A stretch of 64,000 nucleotides of DNA from positions 1-64,000 of the forward strand of contig CAZPIO010000004.1 of NCBI GenBank assembly GCA_964586235.1. The letters run 5' to 3'. This stretch comes from JAUCQB01 sp964586235. Its GTDB lineage: Bacteria; Planctomycetota; Phycisphaerae; UBA1845; PWPN01. Below the pieces are notes generated by a model that ran no database searches, had not been told where the DNA came from, and worked only from the letters and a program-made list of their open reading frames with translations. The position numbers and the translations under genes are program-made. Of the stretch, positions 42,479 through 51,634 are shown piece after piece; the first letter of the stretch is position 1, and the number at the start of each line of letters is the position of its first letter.

Positions 42479-43418
42479 GCCCTCGACAACCGTTTACCCG
42501 AAGGTCAATCTTGCGATCGGTTACGAAGTGGATCCCTCCTGGCCCCAACGTCCCGCTGGACTGGCTTGGGCGGCCGTGCCCGGTGTCGCCGTGGATGCGG
42601 ACGACCAGGTGTGGGTGTTCACGCGAGCCGAGGTTCCGGTTCAGGTTTTCCGTTCGGATGGCACGTTCATCCGCGCATGGGGGCAGGGGCTGGTCAAATC
42701 GGCCCACCACATCAAGATCGATCGGCAGGGCCACGTCTGGCTGGCGGACAACCTCCGGCATGTCGTCCGCAAGTTCACCCCCGAGGGCGAGTTGCTGACG
42801 ACGCTCGGCACGCCGGACGTACCCGGCTGCGACGAGACTCATCTCAACGGTCCGACCGACATGGCGATCACGCCGTCCGGCGATGTATTCGTTTCCGACG
42901 GCTATGGCAACAGCCGTGTCGCTCATTTCGACAGCCGCGGCCGGTTCGTCAAAGCGTGGGGTCGGCTGGGGGTGCGTCCCGGCGAGTTCAGCCTGCCGCA
43001 TACCATCGGCATCGATTCGAGCGGCCGCCTGTACGTCGCATGCCGCAACAACGTCCGCGTGCAGGTCTTCGATCAGGATGGCCGCCTGCTCGATGAGTGG
43101 CGCCACCTCATCGTGCCCTGGGGTATGTTCGTGACCCCGCGTGATGACATCTGGATCGTCGGCTCATCCCCCATGCGATGGGAGAAGGATCAGGACCAGC
43201 TTGGCGGGCCGCCCAAGGACCAGGTCTTCATGCGATTCAGTCCCGACGGCCGGGTGCGTCAGCTCTGGACCGTGCCCAAGGCGGCGACTGGACAGGAAAA
43301 GCCCGGCGAGTGCAACATGGTCCACGGTGTCGGTGTTGACTCACGAGGCAGCATCTACGTCGGCGATATCGCCGGCCGTCGCTGTCAGAAATTCGTACGG
43401 CTGGATGCCGACGAGTGA
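42471..43418 (+). CDS. NHL-repeat six-bladed beta-propeller protein
   Basis: A 315-residue protein without a signal peptide. Repeated NHL blades are visible: GVAVDADDQVWVFTRAEVPVQVF, HIKIDRQGHVWLADNLRHVVRKF, DMAITPSGDVFVSDGYGNSRVAHF, TIGIDSSGRLYVACRNNVRVQVF and GVGVDSRGSIYVGDIAGRRCQKF. Such propellers resemble peptidyl-alpha-hydroxyglycine lyase and SMP-30-like lactonases; no catalytic set can be named. Start ATG 42471 overlaps the MDR stop, so the two are co-translated. A lactonase role after the dehydrogenase is possible but inferred only from context. Confidence 0.8.
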   Translation: MSEPSTTVYPKVNLAIGYEVDPSWPQRPAGLAWAAVPGVAVDADDQVWVFTRAEVPVQVFRSDGTFIRAWGQGLVKSAHHIKIDRQGHVWLADNLRHVVRKFTPEGELLTTLGTPDVPGCDETHLNGPTDMAITPSGDVFVSDGYGNSRVAHFDSRGRFVKAWGRLGVRPGEFSLPHTIGIDSSGRLYVACRNNVRVQVFDQDGRLLDEWRHLIVPWGMFVTPRDDIWIVGSSPMRWEKDQDQLGGPPKDQVFMRFSPDGRVRQLWTVPKAATGQEKPGECNMVHGVGVDSRGSIYVGDIAGRRCQKFVRLDADE

Positions 43419-43454
43419 CAGGGCCTGTCGGCCCGATCCAGATTTGGTGCGGCC

Positions 43455-45470
43455 TCAATCCGGGTGGGTGCCTGGGCCCTTCTGCTTCTTTGCCGCCCGC
43501 AGTTCTTCCAGGTGCTCATCGATGAGCTTGAGTGCCTTGTCGGCGTCAGCCTTGTAGTCCACGCATCTCGCCATCGCCGCCCGGATGTCGTCGATTGCCT
43601 TCTGCATCAGGTCGAGTCCGGCCGCGCTTCGCCGCGAAGCCCCGGGCCGATACCGCTCGATTCGCTCTTCGATCTGCCCGAGACGAGCCATGTCTCCCTT
43701 GCCGTCGGCCAGCGTCTTGAACGAGCGGATCGTCGCGGCCGTGGCGGTCAACAGCCACTCCTTGTCCGCTTTGCGGGGAGTCGTCCAGATATCGTCGATG
43801 ATGGCCGGCAGGCTGGCGTTCGGCTGCAATTCCTCGCCGATTGAGTGGGTCAGCTCGATGTAATGGGCCTGGTTGAACCGGCGGAAGAACAACAGGTCAT
43901 CGGCCATCTCCAGCGGCACCTCGGCCGAGAAATGCTCCCGGTGCAAACGCTCGAGAAGGGTCTTCTGGTCTATCTGAGGATCCCAGGTGAACTCGCGATA
44001 CAGAAACTGCGTGAGGCAGAACGGGATCAGACGGACCGGGAATGGAATCATCTTGGTGCCGTAGATCGAGCGGGTGGAGAAGCCCGGCTCATAGGCGGGC
44101 AGGTAGCCGTGTAACCCTTCGGCCACCGTCTGCTTGACCCGTGCCTGCATGTGTTCCGGCGCCATCTGGTAGTAGGCATCCCAATGATAGATGCGGTCGG
44201 AGAAGTAGGTCAGCGGCTTTTCCGTCCCGTCGGCCGCCGGCAGCTTCCAGCTCATCCGAACCTCGAGCCACTCCATTCGCGGGTCGCGCCCCATTTCGCG
44301 AATGCGCTCGTAGTACTTCGGATCGTCCTTGTGGTTCGCATAGCCGATCAGCCAGATGAGTTTAGTCTTCGGGTGCTTCTTCCAGACGGTCTCGGTGAGC
44401 CGGGCCAGGAAGTCGAGTTCGGACTGTCCGAACTGCTTCGAGCCACGTTCGTCAAGCGGCTTCTGGCAGGTCGGGCACTTGCAGTCACCCAGCTCGTCGC
44501 GGATCTCGAGCATGTAGCCGTCGGCCTTCGGAAACACCTCGATCATCTCAGCAAGGTAATCGAGCGTGACGCGCTGGGCGGTCGGATTCGAAGGGCAGAG
44601 ATTCCGCCCGGTGTGATCGACGGCCTCGGGATAACGTTTCGCGAAACCCTCACCGGCCGCGAACCACGCGAACACGCCCGATCCGAAGAAGAACTCCATA
44701 CCTCGGTCGTGGGCGAAGCCGATCAGCCGCTGGATGTCGTCGGTCGTGAGCCGAACACCTTCGTAGTGCTGCCCCGGCTTGTTGAGAAACGCTTCCGGAT
44801 GAGTCTGTGATCGAAACAGGCCGTCCATCCAGAACATGACCCGGTTCATGCCGGCCTCGGACATGGAGTCAATCGCGGCCTCCCAGGCGGCACGGTCATA
44901 GCGGGGGGCTGAGTTCCAGCACGTCAGACAGTACGTCCCCCGCGCCGATAGCGCCGGCTGGCGCCTGATGTCGCACATGCGGGCAAAGACGCCTCCGGTC
45001 GGGGTGCAGGTGACAACCTGGGCGAGCGCCTCCTGCACGCCGTAGAGCACCCCGCGGGCGTCCTTCCCCGCAATGAGGAGGCAAGGATGGCCCTCGACCG
45101 TCAGTGTACGCACCAGGAAACCTTCGGGAGCGAGCTTATCCAGCCCGAGCGCGGCCTGCTCGGCGACGCCGGCCAGGACGGCGTTTGTCGCACTGGTTCC
45201 GATGAGGACCACGGGCCCGGCCTTCGGAAGCGCGTCGGTGATCGCAGGGGCCGTGCCGCCGTCGTGGCGGACACCCTCCACGAACGTGTTGACCGCCGTG
45301 CGAATGACCGCATCAGCCAATGGATCAGCGACGATCACGGCCCTGGGGAGCCCGCGGCTGACGAGGAGCACCGTGCCCTTCTCGTTCGCAGGTTGAGAGA
45401 ATGCGGCCGTGCACATCCACACGGCGAGGACCATGGATAACGACCAGGTGCTTCGGGATGTGATGCTCAT
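43455..45470 (-). CDS. Secreted DUF4838-family glycoside-hydrolase-like protein, second member
   Basis: A 671-residue protein with a signal peptide (TWSLSMVLAVWMCTAAFSQPA). A GH20/GH67-like N-terminal domain (CLLIAGKDARGVLYGVQEALAQ) leads to the barrel: ARGTYCLTCWNSAPRYDRAAWEAAIDSMSEAGMNRVMFWMDG, FPKADGYMLEIRDELGDCKCPTCQKPLDE (with the Cys pair also seen in the protein at 31673 as CECDGC), TKLIWLIGYANHKDDPKYYERIREMG. A helical tail ends the chain. ATG 45470 has AGAGGG upstream; a frame open to 45581 is not supported. It probably acts on a glycan bearing hexosamine or uronic acid, but this rests on fold resemblance alone. Confidence 0.78.
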   Translation of the reverse strand: MSITSRSTWSLSMVLAVWMCTAAFSQPANEKGTVLLVSRGLPRAVIVADPLADAVIRTAVNTFVEGVRHDGGTAPAITDALPKAGPVVLIGTSATNAVLAGVAEQAALGLDKLAPEGFLVRTLTVEGHPCLLIAGKDARGVLYGVQEALAQVVTCTPTGGVFARMCDIRRQPALSARGTYCLTCWNSAPRYDRAAWEAAIDSMSEAGMNRVMFWMDGLFRSQTHPEAFLNKPGQHYEGVRLTTDDIQRLIGFAHDRGMEFFFGSGVFAWFAAGEGFAKRYPEAVDHTGRNLCPSNPTAQRVTLDYLAEMIEVFPKADGYMLEIRDELGDCKCPTCQKPLDERGSKQFGQSELDFLARLTETVWKKHPKTKLIWLIGYANHKDDPKYYERIREMGRDPRMEWLEVRMSWKLPAADGTEKPLTYFSDRIYHWDAYYQMAPEHMQARVKQTVAEGLHGYLPAYEPGFSTRSIYGTKMIPFPVRLIPFCLTQFLYREFTWDPQIDQKTLLERLHREHFSAEVPLEMADDLLFFRRFNQAHYIELTHSIGEELQPNASLPAIIDDIWTTPRKADKEWLLTATAATIRSFKTLADGKGDMARLGQIEERIERYRPGASRRSAAGLDLMQKAIDDIRAAMARCVDYKADADKALKLIDEHLEELRAAKKQKGPGTHPD

Positions 45471-45621
45471 CGGAAAAACCCTCTGCCGGTCAACGCAACC
45501 GAGACGCCTGACGCGTTGGCCCAGCTTAAGCCGTGCGTTGCTGGCATTCAAGCCGGAACGGTCATCATGCGAGGCACGCATAACGGCCTCGATGGTCGCT
45601 CGCCTGGCCGTGTCAAACCGG

Positions 45622-46956
45622 TCACGACGGAAAGACCCAGGGCGAGCGATAGGGCGGTGCCGTCAGTCGATCCGCCTCGGTGATGTCCCTGATCGTCTCG
45701 GTTCTGCTGTCCCAGATGACCTTTCGCTCCGTTCGATAGGCGACGTTCGCCAGATGGCCGGGGATGGTGGAGCGATGACCGGTCAGGAGATCCGTGCCTT
45801 CGGGCAACTTGCGGTTCCTGACCGCGTCGACGAACGATCGCTGGTGGGGGCCTTCTACCACGGACCCCTTTTTCTCGATCGCGAGCGCTCGCACGACCTT
45901 GCGTTTGACGGGGTCATAAGCGTCGACGGGCTCAGGGATGACCTCCCAGCGGTCGCGATTGACCACCAGCGTGCCTTTCTCGCCGAAAAACGCATTGCCG
46001 TACCACATTCCCTCGAACGGCAAACCGTTGCCGTGTCGATACGAGTAAATGGAGATGAAGCCGGGGTACTCGTAAACCGCTTCGAACGTGTCGGGATGCT
46101 CGGTGTTGTCCTGCCGTGCGAACTTGCCACCGGAGGCGACCGCCGACAGTGGGGCGTCCACGTTCATCGCCCAGTGGACGACATCGTGCATGTGCACCGC
46201 CCAGTCGCACTGCCAGCCGCCGCCGTAATCCCAGAAGAAGTGAAACGCATGGTAGCGGTTGGGGTTGTAGGACCTCTTGGGGGCCGGCCCCAGCCAGAGA
46301 TCCCAATCAAGGTCGCCCGGAGGCTTCTGGTCCGGTGGATTTCCGTAACCCTCCGGCGCCTGGTTCTCGAAGTTCCACGACCGCACCTCGCTGATCTTGC
46401 CGAGTTGCCCCGAGCGGATGTACCCCACGGCCTCCTGGTAGCTGGCCATGCTTCGCTGTTGCGTGCCGAACATCGCAAGGCGGCCGGACTTTCGAACGAT
46501 CTCGACGATGATTCTGCCTTCCGCGATGGTTAAGGCCAGCGGCTTCTCCACGTAAACATTCTTGCCGGCCAGACAGGCATGACAGGCTGCCAGGCACTTC
46601 CAGTGCTCGGGCGTGGCGATGACCACAGCGTCAACTTCCGGCCGATCGAGCAGCTTCTGGTAATTCTGATAGACCTCCGGCCGTGCACCCCCGGTTTGTT
46701 CGACCAGTTGGGCGGCCGCTCCTGCCCGGTTCAGTGACACATCGCAGACCGCCGTGATCCGGGCATGGGGATGTTCGAGGAACGCGGGGATCAACTGCCT
46801 GCGTCGATTGCCGCATCCGATCAGGCCGAGATTCACAAGTTCATTGGCCCCGCGAGTTGCCGGGCTCTGGCCCAGAGCCGCTGCCATCGCCTGAAGCGAA
46901 CCGGCGAACGCTACCGACCTGCCCGCTTGTTTCACGAGTTCTCGACGTGTCAACAT
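45622..46956 (-). CDS. Gfo/Idh/MocA oxidoreductase, TAT-exported
   Basis: A 444-residue protein. The leader LTRRELVKQAGRSVAFAGSLQA is a twin-arginine signal. The NAD-binding motif LGLIGCGNRRRQLI and NVYVEKPLALTIAEGRI mark the family; HMHDVVHWAMNVD is the active-site His region and GNPPDQKPPGDLDWDLWLGPAP is a stretch common to the exported planctomycete subgroup. ATG 46956 was chosen; the frame from 46992 lacks a ribosome-binding site. It is divergent from the sialidase operon at 47149. The 151 bp before the DUF4838 gene (45471-45621) hold nothing I can name. Confidence 0.89.
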   Translation of the reverse strand: MLTRRELVKQAGRSVAFAGSLQAMAAALGQSPATRGANELVNLGLIGCGNRRRQLIPAFLEHPHARITAVCDVSLNRAGAAAQLVEQTGGARPEVYQNYQKLLDRPEVDAVVIATPEHWKCLAACHACLAGKNVYVEKPLALTIAEGRIIVEIVRKSGRLAMFGTQQRSMASYQEAVGYIRSGQLGKISEVRSWNFENQAPEGYGNPPDQKPPGDLDWDLWLGPAPKRSYNPNRYHAFHFFWDYGGGWQCDWAVHMHDVVHWAMNVDAPLSAVASGGKFARQDNTEHPDTFEAVYEYPGFISIYSYRHGNGLPFEGMWYGNAFFGEKGTLVVNRDRWEVIPEPVDAYDPVKRKVVRALAIEKKGSVVEGPHQRSFVDAVRNRKLPEGTDLLTGHRSTIPGHLANVAYRTERKVIWDSRTETIRDITEADRLTAPPYRSPWVFPS

Positions 46957-47148
46957 GATGAGCCGTGTCCTTTCGTCAGAGTGCGGCACCATTACAGACC
47001 GATCAACTCATTCTGGCAAGCGGCGCGACGCGTCCCATTCTGGACGACCTTCGGCTGCCGTCGTATGCTGCCACAGACGAGCAACGGTCCTCGCTGACCT
47101 GGCGGAAAGCCTGTTCCGCAGAGGGCCGCGCAGTCTGGAGATGCCGTA

Positions 47149-48513
47149 GTGAATCACAGGAAGCAGTGCGTGAGGCAAGGCGGGGCGATTCGGGTGGGTC
47201 GGGCAACGGCTTCGCGACTCGCGATCCTTGCGGTAATGGCTGTCGTCTCGCAGCTTTCTGAGGGCAGCAGGGCAGGCGAGACACGGCCGGCCCCGCGTGA
47301 CGCCGCTTTTCTGAAACGCGAGCGGCGAACCCCTCTGGCACCCGCGCCCCGCGTGTCCGATGTCACCCACACCATCCTTCATTATGACAAAAGCACGTAC
47401 TGCGGGCATCCACGAATGGTGGCCTTCGAGTACTTCGGCGGCGGGGAGATTGTCGTCGGGCACTTCCACGCCCCCTGCAAGTACCAGGAGTACGCCGACG
47501 TTCGTCACGTGAACTACCAGTCACGGGCTGTATGCCTTCTTCAGCGATCGACTGACGGCGGAAAGACCTGGCCCAAGGAGAATGATATCGTCGTCTACGA
47601 CCGGACCGTCTCTGCCGAGCGGGAGAACGCGTTTCTCAACCAGCCGAACGCTCCTCGCGAACACTACGACATGTTCCGGCCGGGGTCCATGTTCTTCTCG
47701 CAGAACACCACCGAGCTTCGTGACAAGTCCTTCTGTTTCTTTCTTCGCTCACCGGACAAGGGGCACACCTGGGAGAAAGTGCCGACCGTTCTGACTCACC
47801 CTCGCGGCAACAGGTTCATGCTGCATCGCCATGACACGCCAATCATCCGCATGCCGGACCGCAAGACGCTGCTGGGGGCCTTCCAGATGTGCGATCCGGA
47901 CCGACAGGGGCCGAGCGAGGGAGACCCGGCTGTTTTCTCGAGCACCGACAACGGGCTGTCCTGGCAATTCCTCAGCCGGCCGATCGCGGACCTCTCGAGT
48001 ACGGGCGTTTTCGCTTACACGACGCTCCTGCTGTTGCCCGACGGCGAGCTTCAATGCTACGTCCTGCACATCGACCGCAAGAGCGAGGTGGTTGACGGCT
48101 TGCACTGCGCTATCGCAATGTGTGTCTCGAAGGATGGCGGCAGGGCGTGGGGCGAGGCGGTTCCCATCGTCGGCAAGGGCGGAGGCTGCTGGAAGCACCC
48201 CGGCACTGAGGGCGTGATCTATCGATCGCCCTGGCCGATCCTGCTCAAGGATGGCCGTATCCTGGTCCTGTTCGCCCGGCGGAGGATGCCCGGCGGGATC
48301 GGCGGGGTGGTCAGTTCCGACCAGGGCCGGACATGGAGCGAGGAATTCGTCCTTCGCGACGACGGCAAGTGGTGGGATCTCGGCTATCCGGTCGGCTGCC
48401 AACTCGAGGACGGCCGCATCTTCACTGCCTACTACTTCAACATGCAGGATGGCAACGGACAGGGCGGCACGCGTCACATCGCCGCTACCTCGTTCCGGCT
48501 GGAGCAACAATGA
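47149..48513 (+). CDS. Secreted sialidase-like (BNR/Asp-box) protein
   Basis: A 454-residue protein with a signal peptide (LAILAVMAVVSQLSEGSRA). Five Asp-box repeats of a six-bladed sialidase propeller are visible: STDGGKTW, SPDKGHTW, STDNGLSW, SKDGGRAW and SSDQGRTW. A sialidase would show an Arg triad and a Tyr/Glu pair; FHAPCKYQEYADVRHVNYQSR and VIYRSPWPILLKDGRILVLFARRR supply candidate Arg residues, but I cannot confirm them. Planctomycete relatives may use other sugars. Start GTG 47149. The stop overlaps the next ATG (ATGA), so the two enzymes are made together. Confidence 0.82.
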   Translation: MNHRKQCVRQGGAIRVGRATASRLAILAVMAVVSQLSEGSRAGETRPAPRDAAFLKRERRTPLAPAPRVSDVTHTILHYDKSTYCGHPRMVAFEYFGGGEIVVGHFHAPCKYQEYADVRHVNYQSRAVCLLQRSTDGGKTWPKENDIVVYDRTVSAERENAFLNQPNAPREHYDMFRPGSMFFSQNTTELRDKSFCFFLRSPDKGHTWEKVPTVLTHPRGNRFMLHRHDTPIIRMPDRKTLLGAFQMCDPDRQGPSEGDPAVFSSTDNGLSWQFLSRPIADLSSTGVFAYTTLLLLPDGELQCYVLHIDRKSEVVDGLHCAIAMCVSKDGGRAWGEAVPIVGKGGGCWKHPGTEGVIYRSPWPILLKDGRILVLFARRRMPGGIGGVVSSDQGRTWSEEFVLRDDGKWWDLGYPVGCQLEDGRIFTAYYFNMQDGNGQGGTRHIAATSFRLEQQ

Positions 48514-50633
48514 GGAAGTGCAGAGGATCCTTGTCGATAGGGGTCATTTTGGCGTGCTGGTGTCCGATGATCGCTGCAGCGGCCGATCTGAGCTCCGAGC
48601 AGATGAACCGCATCATCGCCCGAGGGGACATCCATCGCATGCATGGGCCGCAGTCCAAGCAGGATTGGCTCGTCCTCTACCAGGGCAACGGCCGGTTCGG
48701 TTCCTGCTTCGGACCCTGGGGACTGCACGTCTCCCCGGCGAAGGCTCCTGATTATCAACTGATCGGCGTGACCCGCTTCACTCATCTCAAGCACTTCGTA
48801 CGAGCCAAATACAACGCCGACTACCTGCTGCCCCTGGCTTCGATCTATTGGGACGCCGAGCCGCAGGCCGTCAAGGCATACGAACAGCATCAAACGTTCT
48901 ACGACGGGACCATCCTGACCCGTTTCACAACCGACGCGTATAACGTGGAGGTCTTGAGCTGGTTCGATCCGGTGGATCGCGACGTTGCCGGCTTTCGGAT
49001 CGACGCGCAAGGCCGCTGCCCGTCGATCACGGTGGCCCCGTTCCGCGACCTGACCGTGCATTACCAGCAGCAAATGCGGCAGTCATTTGACGGCGAAATC
49101 CAGGGCGATATGTGGCAGGCATCGCTGCGTTGTCTGAGCAGGCAGACGCCTTTCTCGGTCAAGACTGGCGCCGGGATGCAGGCCGTCGCGGAAGGCGTCC
49201 GATTGAGCCTCAGGCCCGGCCGCAACTACATCCTGGTCGCCGCAGGCGACCGGATCGCCAAATCGGGCGAGGAGTCCCTTCGCCAGACGCTTGACTGGTG
49301 GCACACCACGTGGGATGGCAGCGGCTGGCTTGATCTGCCGGACGACGTGGCTCAGAGGGTTTGGGTGCGGTCGCTCACTTACACGTTCTACTCGCACAAT
49401 GACGACGGCGTCGGTTGCTCGCCGCCGACCGGCCTGGCTGGCAACGGCTGGCCGTTCCCCTTCCCGTTCGACTCCGGGTGCCGCCATCCGCTCTTGCTCT
49501 GGACCGGGCACATCGACGCGGCCCGAAAGTGGGTGGAGTTCTGGTCCAGTCGGTCCGAGGGTCTGTACAAATACACGCGTCGGATCTGGCACCGCGACGG
49601 AACCATGCTGCCCCACGTATTCCCCTACGGGTCCGCGGAGGACTATCACCTGCCTGAGCCGCCAAACGTCAATTACTATCCCGTCTACCTGGCCGGGCAC
49701 CTCGCCCGCATGGCCCATCAGACGGCCGTCATGGTGAACGACCCGCAGTGGACCCGGACGTATGCCGCCCCCCTCATCGAAGGCGCCGCACGGTTCTATC
49801 TTGATATCGCGAAAAAGGGTGAAGACGGCTTGTGGCATTTCACCGTGGTCCCGTCGATTGGCCTGGACGAAGACGGCGGCGTCGACCAGCCCGACTACAT
49901 CTGCACTCTGGTCAGCGCCGACTACGCTTTCCATCGGGCGATCGAGTACGGTCTGGACAAGGATGGCCGGATGGCGACGATTCTTCGCGAAGGAATCGCA
50001 TACAAGGCCCTTCTCTCCGATCGCGGCATCTACTACGCGAATCTTGGGACCGGCGCGAAAGACTGGAGCCACCAGAAGCATCCGGACCAGCTCAGTGCCC
50101 TGGTTCATCTTCCACTCGGCCCCGCCCCGGATGCCCCGACCGGACGAAGCCACGAATTCCGTTATGAGATCACCGCCGGCGCGAACAAACCCGCATTCAT
50201 CGGCCATACCCTCGGTGAGATCATTCTTTCAAGTGCGAGGATGCAGAACGCCGATGCCTGGCGCCAGGACTGGGCCAAGGTCCAGCCGTCAAAATACGCA
50301 GACCCGGACTGGATCCAGTTCTACGAGTCCAGCGGTAGCAATCTCCGCTACTACGTGACCACACATGGGCTTTTCGCCCAGGCGATCCTCGAGACGGTCG
50401 TTTCAACCTGGTGGGAGCGCCTGGATCTGGCTCCGTGCGTCCCCTGGCCGGGCAAAGTGCGATTCGGCAACCTGCGCACCCTGCTGGGGGTCACTGTCTG
50501 GGGCGAAGTGACCGACGGTCGGGGGACGGCCGAACTGGTGGCGTGGAAGGACACGACCGTTCTCCTTCGTGATCGCAAGATCACGCTCAAGAAGGGCGAA
50601 AGGATCATCATCGAGTTGACTCCGCCTCGCTAA
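48510..50633 (+). CDS. Secreted six-hairpin (alpha/alpha)6 glycosidase-like protein
   Basis: A 707-residue protein. A signal peptide (LSIGVILACWCPMIAAAAD) is followed by a beta-sandwich domain (to ~residue 270, QGNGRFGSCFGPWGLHVSPA, SWFDPVDRDVAGFRID) and an (alpha/alpha)6 barrel: CRHPLLLWTGHIDAARKWVEFW, PVYLAGHLARMAHQTAVM, TVVPSIGLDEDGGVDQPDYICTLVSADYAFHRA, YVTTHGLFAQAILETVVSTW; a small beta tail (GTAELVAWKDTTVLLRDRKITL) ends it. The arrangement resembles GH65/GH95-type enzymes; GH95 members cleave fucose. The catalytic residues cannot be named securely. The ATG overlaps the sialidase stop by 4 bp. It is not closely similar to the other six-hairpin protein at 24442. Confidence 0.75.
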   Translation: MRKCRGSLSIGVILACWCPMIAAAADLSSEQMNRIIARGDIHRMHGPQSKQDWLVLYQGNGRFGSCFGPWGLHVSPAKAPDYQLIGVTRFTHLKHFVRAKYNADYLLPLASIYWDAEPQAVKAYEQHQTFYDGTILTRFTTDAYNVEVLSWFDPVDRDVAGFRIDAQGRCPSITVAPFRDLTVHYQQQMRQSFDGEIQGDMWQASLRCLSRQTPFSVKTGAGMQAVAEGVRLSLRPGRNYILVAAGDRIAKSGEESLRQTLDWWHTTWDGSGWLDLPDDVAQRVWVRSLTYTFYSHNDDGVGCSPPTGLAGNGWPFPFPFDSGCRHPLLLWTGHIDAARKWVEFWSSRSEGLYKYTRRIWHRDGTMLPHVFPYGSAEDYHLPEPPNVNYYPVYLAGHLARMAHQTAVMVNDPQWTRTYAAPLIEGAARFYLDIAKKGEDGLWHFTVVPSIGLDEDGGVDQPDYICTLVSADYAFHRAIEYGLDKDGRMATILREGIAYKALLSDRGIYYANLGTGAKDWSHQKHPDQLSALVHLPLGPAPDAPTGRSHEFRYEITAGANKPAFIGHTLGEIILSSARMQNADAWRQDWAKVQPSKYADPDWIQFYESSGSNLRYYVTTHGLFAQAILETVVSTWWERLDLAPCVPWPGKVRFGNLRTLLGVTVWGEVTDGRGTAELVAWKDTTVLLRDRKITLKKGERIIIELTPPR

Positions 50634-50752
50634 TCGCCGATGGCTCCTGGTTTGGTCAACCGCGCGCCCGGGGTCTTCCACTTGTTGAGGCTCGGCTTTG
50701 GTGGCATCCTATGAGATCGGCCTGGAACGCCGAGCTGCTTTGGAGCGCAAGA

Positions 50753-51634
50753 ATGAGAATTCAGGGACCGGTTTTTGCGATGGTCACGCCGTTCGATGCC
50801 GGAGGAGACGTTGACTTCGGCGCTCTCGATGACTACCTGCGGTTTCTCAGCGAGCACGGCGTACGGAACATCGCCGTCAATGGGACAACCGGCGAATTCG
50901 CCTCGCTGACCCTGCCGGAGCGCATGCTGATGGTCGAGCGCTGCCGGAAGGCATTCAACGGCACGATCGTTAACCACATCAGCTCTTGCAGCAGCCGCGA
51001 CTGCCGGATGCTGCTCGACCATTCCCGTGATCATGCCGACGCCGTTCTGCTCCTGCCGCCGTTCTACTATGCGAACGTCGAAGAAGCCGGATGCCTGGCG
51101 TTCATGAGGGAGGTGCTTGCTCAGAACACGATGCCGGCGTTTCTGTACAACTTCCCCGAGCACACGCAGTTCCGGATCAGTCCCGAGATGCTCCGGCTGC
51201 TGTCGGCGGAGTTCGAGTCTCTCGTCGGGATCAAGGATTCGGGCGGGGACCTTCGAGTATCGAGGGCCTACAAGCAAGCCGCACCGCGCCTGCAAGTGTT
51301 TGTGGGCAGCGATCGGTGGGCTCTGGAGGTTCTGAAGATGGGCCTGGACGGCTCGGTAACCGGATGCGGCAATCCCGTGCCCGAGTTCCCGGCGGCCCTG
51401 CATGCCCGGTTCGTTTCGGGCGACGTTGAGGCGGCCGCCCGCGCGCAGCAGGCATTCGACCGCTGGACTGACTTCCGTGAGGCTCTGCCGATCAATCATT
51501 TGTCGGTCACCAAGGCTGGTCTGGCGGCTCGCATCCCGAATTTTCCTCCCTATGTCCGGCCTCCGTTCGTGACCGCCGACCCGGCGAGCATCGAGCGTGT
51601 TCGTGAGGCTCTGAAGGAGATGGGTCTTGATTGA
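50753..51634 (+). CDS. DapA/NanA-family class I aldolase or dehydratase
   Basis: A 293-residue TIM-barrel protein. The family pattern is complete: NGTTGEFASLTLPER (GTTGE pocket), the Tyr of FLYNFPEH (Tyr132) and the Schiff-base Lys161 in VGIKDSGGD. The family includes dihydrodipicolinate synthase, sialic-acid (NanA) aldolase and sugar-acid dehydratases. In a catabolic cluster beside a sialidase it could be a lyase for a keto-acid sugar, but residues that separate these activities cannot be judged by eye. ATG 50753 is preferred over an in-frame ATG at 50711 because the barrel starts with IQGPVFAMVTPF. It overlaps the next gene by 8 bp. Confidence 0.88.
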   Translation: MRIQGPVFAMVTPFDAGGDVDFGALDDYLRFLSEHGVRNIAVNGTTGEFASLTLPERMLMVERCRKAFNGTIVNHISSCSSRDCRMLLDHSRDHADAVLLLPPFYYANVEEAGCLAFMREVLAQNTMPAFLYNFPEHTQFRISPEMLRLLSAEFESLVGIKDSGGDLRVSRAYKQAAPRLQVFVGSDRWALEVLKMGLDGSVTGCGNPVPEFPAALHARFVSGDVEAAARAQQAFDRWTDFREALPINHLSVTKAGLAARIPNFPPYVRPPFVTADPASIERVREALKEMGLD